Program-made: the position numbers and the translations under genes
Shown here: in pieces, positions 46,776 through 56,178 of the stretch
Layout: each line of letters starts with the position of its first letter
Position numbering within the stretch: position 1 is the stretch's first letter
The notes under the pieces: generated by a model
What the model was told of the DNA's origin: nothing
The model's input: only the letters and a program-made list of their open reading frames with translations
Database searches by the model: none
From: Manis javanica
Taxonomy: Eukaryota; Chordata; Mammalia; Pholidota; Manidae
DNA length: 64,000 bases
Direction: 5' to 3'
Assembly: GCF_040802235.1 (NCBI RefSeq)
Contig: NC_133172.1
Location: 31,701,738 to 31,765,737, forward strand

Positions 46776-47243
46776 TTGGTAACCACGAATCTAAAGCTTG
46801 CAATGGCAATAAGCACATATCTTTCAATAGTCACCCTAAATGTAAATGGACTGAATGCACCAATCAAAAGACACAGAGTAATAGAATGGATAAAAAAGCA
46901 AGAGTCATCTATATGCTGCTTACAAGAAACTCACCTCAAACCCAAAGACATGTGCAGACTAAAAGTCAAGGGATGGAAAAACATATTTCAGGCAAACAAC
47001 AGAGAGAAGAAAGCAGGGGTTGCAGTACTAATATCAGACAAAATAGACTTCAAAACAAAGAAAGTAACAAGAGATAAAGAAGGATATTATATAATGATAA
47101 AGGGCTCAGTCCAACAAGAGGATATAACCATTCTGTGGAAAGCAGTATGGAGGTTCCTCAAAATGCTCAAAATAGGCTTACCATTTGACCCAGGAATTCC
47201 ACTCCTAGGAATTTACCCAAAGAATGCAGCACTCAAGTTTTAA
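46776..47243 (+). pseudogene. Inner L1 ORF2, fused start and end
   Basis: The frame begins MVTTNLKLAMAIS and covers the N-terminal endonuclease part (LNVNGLNAP, LQETH) to about residue 118 (SVQQEDITI). It then passes directly into the C-terminal tail ([18 protein letters not shown]). The whole reverse-transcriptase domain and much of the endonuclease are missing. The join keeps one open frame of 155 codons. No function is likely, because the remaining endonuclease motifs are absent. Confidence 0.85.
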
Positions 47244-47842
47244 AAAGACAGATGCACCCCTGTTTATCACAGCACTATTTACAATAGCCAAGAATTGGAA
47301 GCAACCTAAGTCTCCATCAGTAGATGAATGGATAAAGAAGATGTGGTACATATACACAATGGAATATTATTCAGCCATAAGAAGATAACAAATCCTACCA
47401 TTTGCAACAACATGGATGGAGCTAGAGGGTATTATGCTCAGTGAAATAAGCCAAGCGGAGAAAGAGAAATACCAAATGATTTCACTCATCTGTGGAGTAT
47501 AAGAACAAAGGAAAAACTGAAGGAACAAAACAGCAGCAGAATCACCGAACCCAAGAATGGACTAACAGGTACCAAAGGGAAAGGGACTAGGGAGGATGGG
47601 TGGGTAGGGAGGGATAAGGGGGGAAGAAAAATGGGGTATCATGATTAGTATGCATAATGGGGGGGTGGGAGAAAGGGGAGGGCTGTACAACACAGAGAAG
47701 ACAAGTAGTGATTATACAACATTTTGCTATGCTGATGGACAGTGACTGTAAGGGGGTTTGTGGGGGGGGGGACCTGGTATAGGGGAGAGCCTAGTAAACA
47801 GAATGTTCTTCATGTAATTGTAGATTAATGATAACAAAAAAA

Positions 47843-48005
47843 AACAAAGAAAAGGGGGATTACTCCCTGATAGGATAAAACTAACTGCAAATCACCGATT
47901 AATGCATGCTTTAAATATCCTTAATTTTGATCATTTAAAGGGTGTCAGATGATCAGCTATGGAAGTACATTTTTCTGATAATATTCCTTTCTCTTAAAAA
48001 AAAAA
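47843..48005 (+). other. Non-L1 segment between the L1 3' end and ERV remnants
   Basis: After the L1 end and its A-rich stretch come about 160 bases of AT-rich sequence that is neither L1 nor clearly retroviral. They end in a 14-base A run at about 47997-48010. In the read-through model this is genomic DNA that lay downstream of the source L1. Confidence 0.5.
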
Positions 48006-48009
48006 AAAA

Positions 48010-48740
48010 GCAGTTCCTGTGTGGTGAACTCCAATAAGTTCTTCACAATGGTATAAAGGGAATATCAAAGTGTGGGCAAAGGGTTTGTTTGTGTTTATAC
48101 AGAGGATCAAAGCCTAATTTGGCTACCCAGAAAACGAATTAAGATACAATATGAAGAAGAACTTCCAACATCAACATTCTCTGGAAGAGTCATTCCAGAA
48201 GATGATCATCACAAAACTTCAACAAAGATTGTGGCGGGCGCTGTTGCAGTTGTAGCTGCATTCATCCCACCGGTTCCTGGACTTGCCATTGGAATGAAGA
48301 AGGAGTTATCTAAGCTGGCCTGTGCATACAGTAAAACAACAAATTTGACTGGATCTATACTATCGGAACTCAACCAAGAATTAGGAGAAGTGCAAGTTGC
48401 AGCGCTCTAAAATCTTGTGACTATAGACTATCTACTGTTAAAAGAACATATGGGATGTGAACAGTTTCCAAGAATGTGCTGTTTTAATTTGTCTGATTTT
48501 TCTCAAAATATTCAAATTCAGTTAGACAATATCCATCATATTATTGATAAGTTTTCACAAATGCCTAGGGTGCCTAACTGGTTTTCTTGGTTTCACTGAT
48601 ATGGCTGGTAATTGTAGGTCTGCTTTGGTTATGTAGCTGTATTCCTATTATGTTAATGTGTGCATGCAATTTAATTAGTAATTTAAAACCTATACACGCT
48701 TATGTTACACTACAAGAAGATATGTCAAAGAAATAATCAA
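48010..48740 (+). pseudogene. ERV remnant: integrase C terminus joined to envelope TM
   Basis: From about 48072 the frame reads like the C-terminal strand of a retroviral integrase (a tryptophan-rich IWLPRKRIK block). About 20 codons later it becomes a transmembrane envelope subunit. There is a hydrophobic fusion-peptide-like stretch (about 48225-48295), heptad-type helix sequence, and a disulfide-loop motif of the form CX6CC (GCEQFPRMCC, about 48450-48480). A hydrophobic membrane span follows at about 48600-48670. The surface subunit is missing. A TAA (48408-48410) and a frame change near 48590 break the frame. It is a fossil with no functional product. Confidence 0.75.
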
Positions 48741-49329
48741 TCTTCCCATGTTTTCTTCCGTCTGCTCCTTCTATAGCTTCTCTTCTTCCTTCATAATTAC
48801 AACCCCTAAGTAGAATTCGTGCCTCATATCCAAATTACTGAGAATCATAATTCTTCCAAGTGGTAAATATACCTCAAGACAAATGCTGGGCATAGAAGCC
48901 ACAGGGCATAAATCTGCAAAAAATTAAAAAGCTAACCTTTTCAAACAATATTGCTTCTCTCTCACTTACCAACTTTACATTTCCCTGTATGGCCCCGGAA
49001 GATGACTGGTTAGCCAGAGATGGGTAAGATTCATCAAGGGAGGAACAACCTAAGACAGGCACAGTTGCAGGGGAGCCATCAGGTGAGAAACTGGGGATCA
49101 ACAGAGGTGAGGCTTAGAACCTCACCCCCCCTGTTTTGAGAGAAATCTTCTGCATCCGTGGATGTTTTGTTGCCCTTGTCTAGCTTGGATTAATCCTTAG
49201 TCTATAGGCACACACCTGATTATCTACATTTGCCCTCTTACAGCACTAAACTATGTTTTCTACCTTTACCTTGCATCTACCTACCACTTCAGCATTTTAT
49301 TTAAAATAATAATAATAATAAGGGAGAAA

Positions 49330-49645
49330 TTTGGGATTTGCATATAAATCAAGTATAAAAATCAAACGAATAATCATAATTGACCTAATTGTTTATAGTT
49401 TGTGATGTGGGATCAAAACCAAAAGTTTCTGTGATAAGTGCCCTTGCACTGTTCACCATGTAAGAACTTATTCACTATGTAAGAACTTGTTCACCATGTA
49501 AAAACTTGTTCATTATGCTTCAGAAGATTGGAGACTGTTGAGAATTAGGCTTGGGGTTGATTAATGATTGTGCATTGAGTACCCTATACAGAATTTTATT
49601 GTTGTTAACAACCATATGATCAATAAATATGAGAGATGCCCTCTC
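49330..49645 (+). repeat. ERV LTR-like 3' end with 19-bp repeats and AATAAA
   Basis: Downstream of the envelope remnant is an LTR-like segment whose U3 start I cannot place exactly. It holds 3.5 tandem copies of a 19-base unit (gttcaccatgtaagaactt) at 49451-49517, as seen in many retroviral enhancers. A polyadenylation signal AATAAA lies at 49623-49628, with the A tail starting about 18 bases later. The LTR therefore supplied the RNA 3' end. Confidence 0.65.
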
Positions 49646-49650
49646 AAAAA

Positions 49651-49665
49651 AAAAATTAAGCTCAT
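49651..49665 (+). repeat. TSD of inner chimeric insertion, right copy
   Basis: It matches 44745-44759 with one mismatch. Directly after it, the outer L1 ORF1 continues in the proper order. Confidence 0.85.
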
Positions 49666-50397
49666 AACCATGATGATGGAGCTGCAGAGAAATACGCAAG
49701 AGCTAAGGGATGATGTACGGAAGGAGATTACAGAAACGAAACAATCTCTGGAAGGATTTATAAACAGAATGGATAAGATGCAAGAGGCCATTGATGGAAT
49801 AGAAACCAGAGAACAGGAACGCATAGAAGCTGACGCAGAGAGAGATAAAAGGATCTCCAGGAATGAAACAATATTAAGAGAACTGTGTGACCAATTCAAA
49901 AGGAACAATATCCGCATTATAGGGGTACCAGAAGAAGAAGACAGAAAGGGATAGAAAGTGTATTTGAAGAAATAATTGCTGAAAACTTCCCCAAACTGGG
50001 GGAGGAAATAATCGATCAGACCATAGAAGTGTACAGAACTCCCAACAGAAAGGACCCAAGGAGGACAACACCAAGACACATAATAATTAAAATGGCAAAG
50101 ATCAAGGACAAGGACAGAGTTTTAAAGGCAGCTAGAGAGAGGAAAAAGGTCACTTACAAAGGAAAACCCATCAGGCTATCATCAGACTTCTCAACAGAAA
50201 CAATACAGGTCAGAAGAGAATGGCATGATATATTTAATGCAATGAAAGAGAAGGGCCTTGAACCAAGAATAGTGTATCCAGCACGACTGTCATTTAAATA
50301 TGAAGGAGGGATTAAACAATTCCCAGACAAGCAAAAGTTGAGGGAATTTGCCTTCCACAAACCACCTCTACAGGGTATTTTAGAGGGACTGTTCTAG
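49666..50397 (+). pseudogene. Outer L1 ORF1, remainder
   Basis: It continues from the codons cut at 44759 (TMMMELQRNTQELRDDVRKE). It keeps the coiled coil and the NNIRIIGVPEEE motif, then loses frame near 49945 through a short deletion. It resumes in another frame at 50029 through the C-terminal domain to a stop at 50397. Apart from the insertion and this frameshift it is well preserved. Confidence 0.85.
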
Positions 50398-51289
50398 ATG
50401 GGAGCACTCCTAAGACTAAATAGATGTCACCAGAGAAAATAAAATCACGGCAAAGAAAGCAGACCAACCAAATACTAACTAAAGGCAAAAAATAAAATCA
50501 ACTACCCACAAAAGCAGTTAAAGGAAGCACAAAAGAGCACTGAATTAAACAACCAACATATAAAGAACAGAGGAGGAGGAATAAGAAGGGAGAAAAATAA
50601 AGAATGACCAGACAGTGTTTAAAATAGCTCAATAAGCGAGTTAAGTTAGACAGTAAAATACTAAAGAAGCTAACCTCGAACCTTTGGCAACCACGAATCT
50701 AAAGCCTGCAATGGCAATAAGTACATATCTTTCAATAATCACCCTAAATGTAAATGGACTGAATGCACCAATCAAAAGACACAATAATATAATGGATAAA
50801 AAAGCACAACCCATCTGTATGCTGCTTACAGAGACTCACCTCAAACCCAAAGACTATAGGAACAAAGACTGAAGGAACAAAACAACAGCAGAATCATAGA
50901 ACCTAAGAATGGACTAACAGTTACCAAAGGGGAAGGGACTGGGGAGAAAGGGAGGGAAGGGATGGATAAGGGTGGGGAAAAAGAAAGGGGGCATTACAAT
51001 TAGCATGTATAATGTGGGGGGGGTCATGGGGAGAGCTGTGCAACACAGAGAAGACAAGTAGTGATTCTACAGCATCATACTACACTGATGGACAGTACTG
51101 TAATGGGGTTTGTGGGGGGGATTTGGTGAAGGGGGGACCCTAGTAAACATAATATTCTTCATGTAATTGTAGATTAATGACAACAAAATAAATAAATTTA
51201 AAAAAAAGTAAAGATTAATTATTGCCTAATGAATAATTCTTCATATAGGGAAAAAAACAATCCTAGCTTATCTCTGCTGTAACAGCAGC

Positions 51290-51955
51290 TCCTAAAACTC
51301 ATAACCACACACTGTGGTAAGCAGAAATCTACCCAATGATCCCCCAAAGTCCTGCCTCCTGGTGTGTACATCTTGCACAATCCCCTCTCTTGGAGAGTAG
51401 GTGGGACCAATATTATGGAGGGTATCTTGAGTTTATCAAAAGAGAGATTATCTTAGGTTGGTGGGCCTGACCTAATCAGACAAGCCCTTTAAAAGATGAA
51501 GCCTCAGGATTACTGTTTTCCTGGGTCTCTCCCATGTATACAGGAGGTATACATGTTATTAAACTGTTTGCTTTCCCTTGTAAAAAAAGAAAAAAGTGAA
51601 GCCTCAGAGACTTTCCTAGTGGCCTGGTAGAAAGCAAAGGCCATGAGGAGGGGCCCACATGGCAAGGAGCTGAGAATCACTAGGGGCTGAGAGGGGACCT
51701 CAGCTAGTAAGAAACAGAGATCACAGTCACAATAACTACACGGCAATCAATTCTGTCAACAACCAGTGAGCTTGGAAGAGGATCCTGAGCTCAGATGAGA
51801 CCCCAGTCATTGCCCACACATCACTTTCAGTATGGTGACACTGAAGACCCATACTCCTACCTCATGGACACTGTGAGATGATAAATCTGAGTTTCAAGTT
51901 GATGGATATTTGTTACACAGCAATAGGAAACTAATATATCCATGTATTAAACAAC
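51290..51955 (+). repeat. Old MaLR-like LTR
   Basis: The order of a common mammalian LTR is clear. It starts 'cacactgtggtaagcagaaa' with 'caaagtcctgcctcctggtg', followed by 'gagtttatcaaaagagagat' and 'ggcctgacctaatcagacaa'. Then come 'gccatgaggaggggcccaca', 'tgtcaacaaccagtgagctt' and the end 'ttacacagcaataggaaact' with 'aatata'. The subfamily is not named. A short retroposon interrupts it at 51508-51592. Confidence 0.6.
51493..51607 (+). mobile_element. 85-bp poly(A)-tailed retroposon with TSD
   Basis: The segment at 51508-51592 is flanked by aagatgaagcctcag (51493-51507) and aaagtgaagcctcag (51593-51607). These share 13 of 15 positions, including 11 in a row. It ends in an A-rich tail about 18 bases after ATTAAA (51558-51563). 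Its text ('tgggtctctcccatgtatac' before ATTAAA, then 'ctgtttgctttcccttg') resembles the end of a gammaretrovirus-like LTR. The LTR assignment is an inference. Confidence 0.6.
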
Positions 51956-53479
51956 CCCAAAAAGTCTGGACAGAGGCTCCAGTCAGAGTCTGGTCTTGGC
52001 TCACAGAGCAGCTCAGACAGAATTGCTTTGTTTCCAAGAAATCTGAAACAAAAATCATAGGCTAAAGTGGAAAATAAAAATAAGTTTAGCAGACTATAGA
52101 AAAAATAGTATTAGAAGTTTCAATCTAACAATCTCTTCTTTATCTAAAATTCATGTGGGATAAATTAGTGTCTGTTACAATTTCCAACTTCAATGCCAGA
52201 AAGTATGCTTCCTTGGGTCTCCTTTCCAAATGTTAGCCTTTCTACCCATTTACAGCCTGAAGATAAGCATAAGTGTTAAGCCAAAGCAAAATACTTCCAA
52301 TTGTAAAATTCACAACATGAGTTTTCTTTATATTCCTCACTGCAGAGACCCAATTTCATCATTTCTTACTGAGTAACAATTAGGTATATTTGAAATTGGT
52401 TCTAAAAACCCGTTGCTCTTTATTGGAAAAGCAAAACCAACTTACAACAAACTAAATTCTTTTGCTTAAGCAGCAAAAGTTAGAAATGACCTAAAATGTC
52501 CATCACTAAGATCTGATAAAGTAAATTAAGGCACATCTCTAATCCAGAATGATTTACAATCATTTTTAAGACATAACGGGAAAAAAAAATTTCAAGAGGT
52601 AGAATAGTATTTACGGTATATTAACCATTTGAGCGCAAGTTGATACATGCTCGCATATGGATATCTATGAAAGGAGACAGAAGAAACTGTTAAGAAACAG
52701 AAGCAGGAGAACTACTTTTTATTGTTCACTTTTTGTTTCTTTTGAATATTGTACCATGGGTATACAACATCTATTTTTTAAAATACTAATTTTTTAAAAA
52801 GTGAAAACAAGCCAACATCACAAAAATCTGTGCTTTTAAAAAATATACAAACTGTCTTCAAAACTTTAACACAAGTTATTGTTCTAATATTGTTCTACTG
52901 GATTATTTAGGTAACTCTAAGAATATAAGAAGTCTTTCCCCTGTAGATGCTAGTGATTCATCCAACAACTCTGAATGTCACTAGAAAGTTTCTGTATATT
53001 TACATGCAAGGGAGGGCTCGGAACACCGCTAAGGAATTGCCTCTAATACAGGAGGCGCGCTAAGTGACTAAGCCCCAGGACCACCAGCGCCTGAGGGCAG
53101 ACATGCAGGATTGACCTTGAGGGCTCCACAGGATGAGTTTCTCAGCCTCTTGTCCCTCTACAACTTGGTGTGGCTTCCACCTTGCCCCACATCATCTATT
53201 TTCTAAGACAGGACACTATCAACACAGCTCCCAGCCAGTGTAAGATTTCACATTATGTAAGAAAAGACCTGAAAATTCATGTAATCTAAGGAGATGCCTT
53301 GGGACAAAGGAAAAAAAAGTTTCTTTTTAAAGTCGTGGAAAGAAATAAAACACGGGGGACAGATGACATGAAGACAAAGGAGAGCCACATGACAATGGAG
53401 AGACAGATAGGTGTGATGCATCACAAGCCAAGGAACACAGAGTTGCTGGCAAATGCCAAAAGCTAGAAGAATCTAGAAA
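51956..53479. repeat. AT-rich region with old LINE-like pieces
   Basis: The part at 52470-52790 resembles an old L1/HAL1-type 3' region ('gacctaaaatgtccatcact', 'gtaaattaaggcacatctct'). The rest is unassigned. No gene is recognised. Confidence 0.35.
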
Positions 53480-53640
53480 GGATTCTCCCCTTACAGGTTT
53501 CAGAGGCAGCATGGCTCAGGCAACTGCTTCATCAAACCTCCAGCCTCCAGTCCAGAACTGTGAGACAATTTCTGTTGTTTTAAGCCACCGCGTTTGTGGC
53601 ACTTTGTTGCAGCAACCCTAGGAAACTAATACAGTGACCA
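53480..53640 (+). repeat. MaLR-like LTR 3' end
   Basis: 'ccagcctccagtccagaact', 'gtgagacaatttctgttgtt', 'ttaagccaccgcgtttgtgg' and 'ctaggaaactaatacag' give the familiar 3' end of MaLR-type LTRs on the plus strand. Confidence 0.7.
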
Positions 53641-53679
53641 AAAAAATCTTTATAAGCCTTCACTAACCCATTGCCTAAA

Positions 53680-54660
53680 CAGATAAACTTTGAAAAAGAG
53701 AAAGTGCTCAACATCATTAGGCACTTGAATGGCTGAAAGGGAAGACTGCCAATACCAAAGAGAGTGAGGGTGTGGAGCAGCCAGAGCTCTCGGGCCACTG
53801 CTGGCGGCCATGTAAAATGGTAGAGCCGTTTTGCAGTACTTACTGAATACATACCTACCCTATGGTCTACCAATCCCACTACTAGGTGTCTACGCAAGAA
53901 AAATGCAAATATACCCCCACAAAGAACTTGTATAAGCAATCTTAAAACGCCAAGTCTAACAGAGGGAATGCACAAACAGGCTGTGGCATATCCATACAAT
54001 GAACTCCTGCCAAAAAGGAACAATCCATGGGCTCATGCAACGATATGGGTGAACCTCAAAAACATTCTAGAAGCAAAAGAAACTAGTCTCAACAAAATAT
54101 ATACTGCATAATTCCATTTTTTTTAAAGGCTGTATGTTCAAGATTTTTTTCTTTAGCTATTAAAAGAGGAAACCAGTAGGTGTTGCAACCAGTTAAAAGA
54201 ACAATCCAAAATCACATTTTTAGACCAGAAATACTGAAATGAATGTACAGAATCAAAGCAAAACTGGATTCTTCTACATTGGAGAAGGGAAACCAATAGA
54301 CACCCCACTGTAAATAATTTATTTGCATGTCTATAAAAATTATTTTTAATTTTTTTAACATGAGGTTAATTGATATATATCAATTATATAATATTATAAT
54401 GTATACGACATGATTTAATATTTGTATATATTATGAAATGAAAACAATATGTCTCTATGATTCCATCTATATAAACTATAAGAACAGACAATACTAAGGT
54501 GCTAGAAGTCAAAAAGAGTTAGGGGAGGGAGAGCAGAGTGCCTGGAATGGTCTGAAGAGATGTAAATGCTTGCACCTCATTTTAGATGCCAGTTACATGG
54601 GTCTGTACAATTTTTAAAACTCATTAAAATGAACATTTAAGATGTTATGTTTCAATTAAA
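53680..54660 (+). mobile_element. Old L1 3' fragment
   Basis: 'gtgctcaacatcattaggca' starts a diverged ORF2 tail. 'ccaatcccactactaggtgt' and 'catatccatacaatgaactc' follow. The 3' UTR includes 'acatgggtctgtacaatttt' and 'taaaactcattaaaatgaac'. It is L1M-like, with many small changes and an AT-rich insertion-like stretch near 54340-54430. Confidence 0.65.
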
Positions 54661-55559
54661 AGAGGAGAAGTTTTAATCTAATATTTGAATCAGACAAGAA
54701 TCATCAATGGACACGAAACAATTAGGTAAAAGTTGTTGGCTAGTAGGATATTTGCTTCATGACAAAGCATCAAGCTTCAACGAAAAAACTACTTGCTCTA
54801 AGGCAGTCACCACCATACCCAAGTGACCAAACACAGCAGCATCCCCCACAGGACAACTATTAGGTGCCTTCTGATATAATACAATATGAAACAGCACCAC
54901 CTATGAAAATACTCTTGCCAGAAATGTATGCCAGAATCCAGATCAACCTTTCAGGATACAGAAACTACAGGGAACAGAAGAACAGTTAAGTGACACCACG
55001 AGGAAACAATCAGAGAAATTCAGAATGTAGGATATTCTACAAGACAGACAAGTAGCTCAGACTCGAAGTCAGTATCACTAGGGAAAAAAAAAAAGTAGGA
55101 AGACTGTTCTAGATTAAAAGAAACTAAAGACACCTAACAACCAAATGCAATGCACAAATCTTACTTAAACCCTGGTTTTAAAAAAAGCCCACCAAAGCAT
55201 TCTTGGGACAGCTGGGAAATTCAACTATGGGAACCAGACATTAGATATTATAGAATACTAACTTCTAAGTTATGGTAACACTATCATTCATATGAGAATG
55301 TCCTTATTCTTAGGAGAGGCATGTTAAAGTATGCCTCTCATTTAATGGTATTTTGATATCTCATTTAAATGTGAGATATCAAGCTCTGCAAATTATTTTC
55401 ATGGTTGAGAAAAAAACTTAACTTACACAAACATGAGTAAATTGAAAAATGACAATGTTAATTGTTGAATTTAGGTACAGAATATATGGATGTTCCCTGT
55501 GTTCATCAGAACTCTTCATTCAAATTCTCTTTACATGAACAATGTTTCATAATAAAAAA
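54661..55559. repeat. AT-rich region with an old LINE-like remnant
   Basis: 'gggacagctgggaaattcaa' and 'gagaatgtccttattcttag' at about 55200-55340 resemble the old repeat near 41290. The remainder shows no recognised feature. Confidence 0.35.
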
Positions 55560-55815
55560 AACACCTAAAACTTAATAAAATTAAAAGGGGCCTACATGGT
55601 ACCCAGAATAGGCTCCTGAAACAGAAAAATTACATTGATGGAAAAGCTGGTGAAATATGGATAAAGTCTGTGCATAGTTCTTATTATTGTACTAATGTTA
55701 ATTTCCTAGTAAATGTACCATGGTTATATCACCTGGATGAAGGGAACTCCCTGTCCTATCTTTGCAAATTTTTTGTAAATCTAAAATTATTCCAAAATAA
55801 AAAGTGTTTAAAAAG
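55560..55815 (+). mobile_element. Old L1 3' UTR end
   Basis: 'gttaatttcctagtaaatgt', 'accatggttatatcacctgg', 'ccctgtcctatctttgcaaa' and the end 'ctaaaattattccaaaataa' are the 3' end of an L1M/HAL1-type element. It lies tail to tail with the end of the minus-strand gene. Confidence 0.65.
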
Positions 55816-55827
55816 GGGCAAACTGTA

Positions 55828-56174
55828 TGTAAAAGCTAAAAGTTTTTATTGTATTAAAATATGCATATAATCAAACAATATCAAGATCTAACATCTAGAA
55901 CAATGACCTTCCACAAACCTCTAGTTTGGTACAAAAGGACTCCAAACTTTTTATAAGTTTCCATTGGACCATGTTTGGGACAAAAGGGATGGCCATTTGT
56001 ACCCATTGTTTGGACATCAGTGCTGCAGGCCAGATAGGGGCCTTGATCCTTGGAGGAGGGTGAAACCGTGTTGGGGTAGCAGCCACCGTGTTTTCCTAGC
56101 TCAGCAGAGCTCTCCTTACTCCAGCAAAGGCATGGGTTGAAGTGTCTGCTTGCGCAGTACCAACTGCGAAAGAC
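55828..56174 (-). CDS. Terminal exon of the minus-strand gene, with 3' UTR
   Basis: A strong acceptor (pyrimidine-rich 'ccacctcttcacag' on the minus strand) precedes the exon start at 56174. Read in phase 1, as the exons upstream demand, the first two bases complete a glycine codon. Eighteen codons follow (LSQLVLRKQTLQPMPLLE) before TAA at 56116-56118. The 3' UTR is about 290 bases and ends near AATAAA on the minus strand (55845-55850); the exact cleavage site near 55828 is a guess. A longer open frame in another phase exists here, but it does not fit the splice phase. I infer that this follows the exon at 58702-58559, though an unseen exon could lie between. The protein is not recognised. 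Confidence 0.5.
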
Positions 56175-56178
56175 CTGT

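Larger units (their letters stand above)
44760..49650 (+). mobile_element. Inner chimeric retroposon: deleted L1 joined to ERV env-LTR
   Basis: This 4.9 kb unit starts with an L1 5' end ('gtggagtcaagatggcggca'). It has an L1 5' UTR (to about 45630), ORF1 (45635-46488), the start of ORF2 (46776-47134), a join to the ORF2 C-terminal end and L1 3' UTR (47135-47842), and then non-L1 sequence. That includes retroviral integrase-like and envelope-like coding remnants (about 48010-48740) and an LTR-like end. It closes in an A run 18-20 bases after AATAAA at 49623-49628. The 15-base duplication flanks the whole unit, so the parsimonious reading is one insertion of one polyadenylated RNA. Confidence 0.8.
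43822..51217 (+). mobile_element. Outer L1 with 17-bp TSD, interrupted by a 4.9-kb insertion
   Basis: A perfect 17-base duplication, aaaaaaagtaaagatta, lies at 43822-43838 and 51201-51217. The L1 begins right after the left copy ('ggagaaccaagatggcggcg'). It has a 5' UTR to about 44630 and ORF1 from about 44652, which stops abruptly at about 44759. ORF1 resumes at about 49666 at the next codons. After ORF1 come the first ~60 codons of ORF2. A jump at about 50858 then leads into the 3' UTR, which ends at about 51185. Most of ORF2 is deleted, so its own length is only about 2.4 kb. Confidence 0.9.

Noticed and set aside
50850..50870. Splicing as the cause of the ORF2 loss in the outer L1
   Set aside because: No GT donor or AG acceptor stands at the junction, so a DNA or reverse-transcription deletion is preferred.
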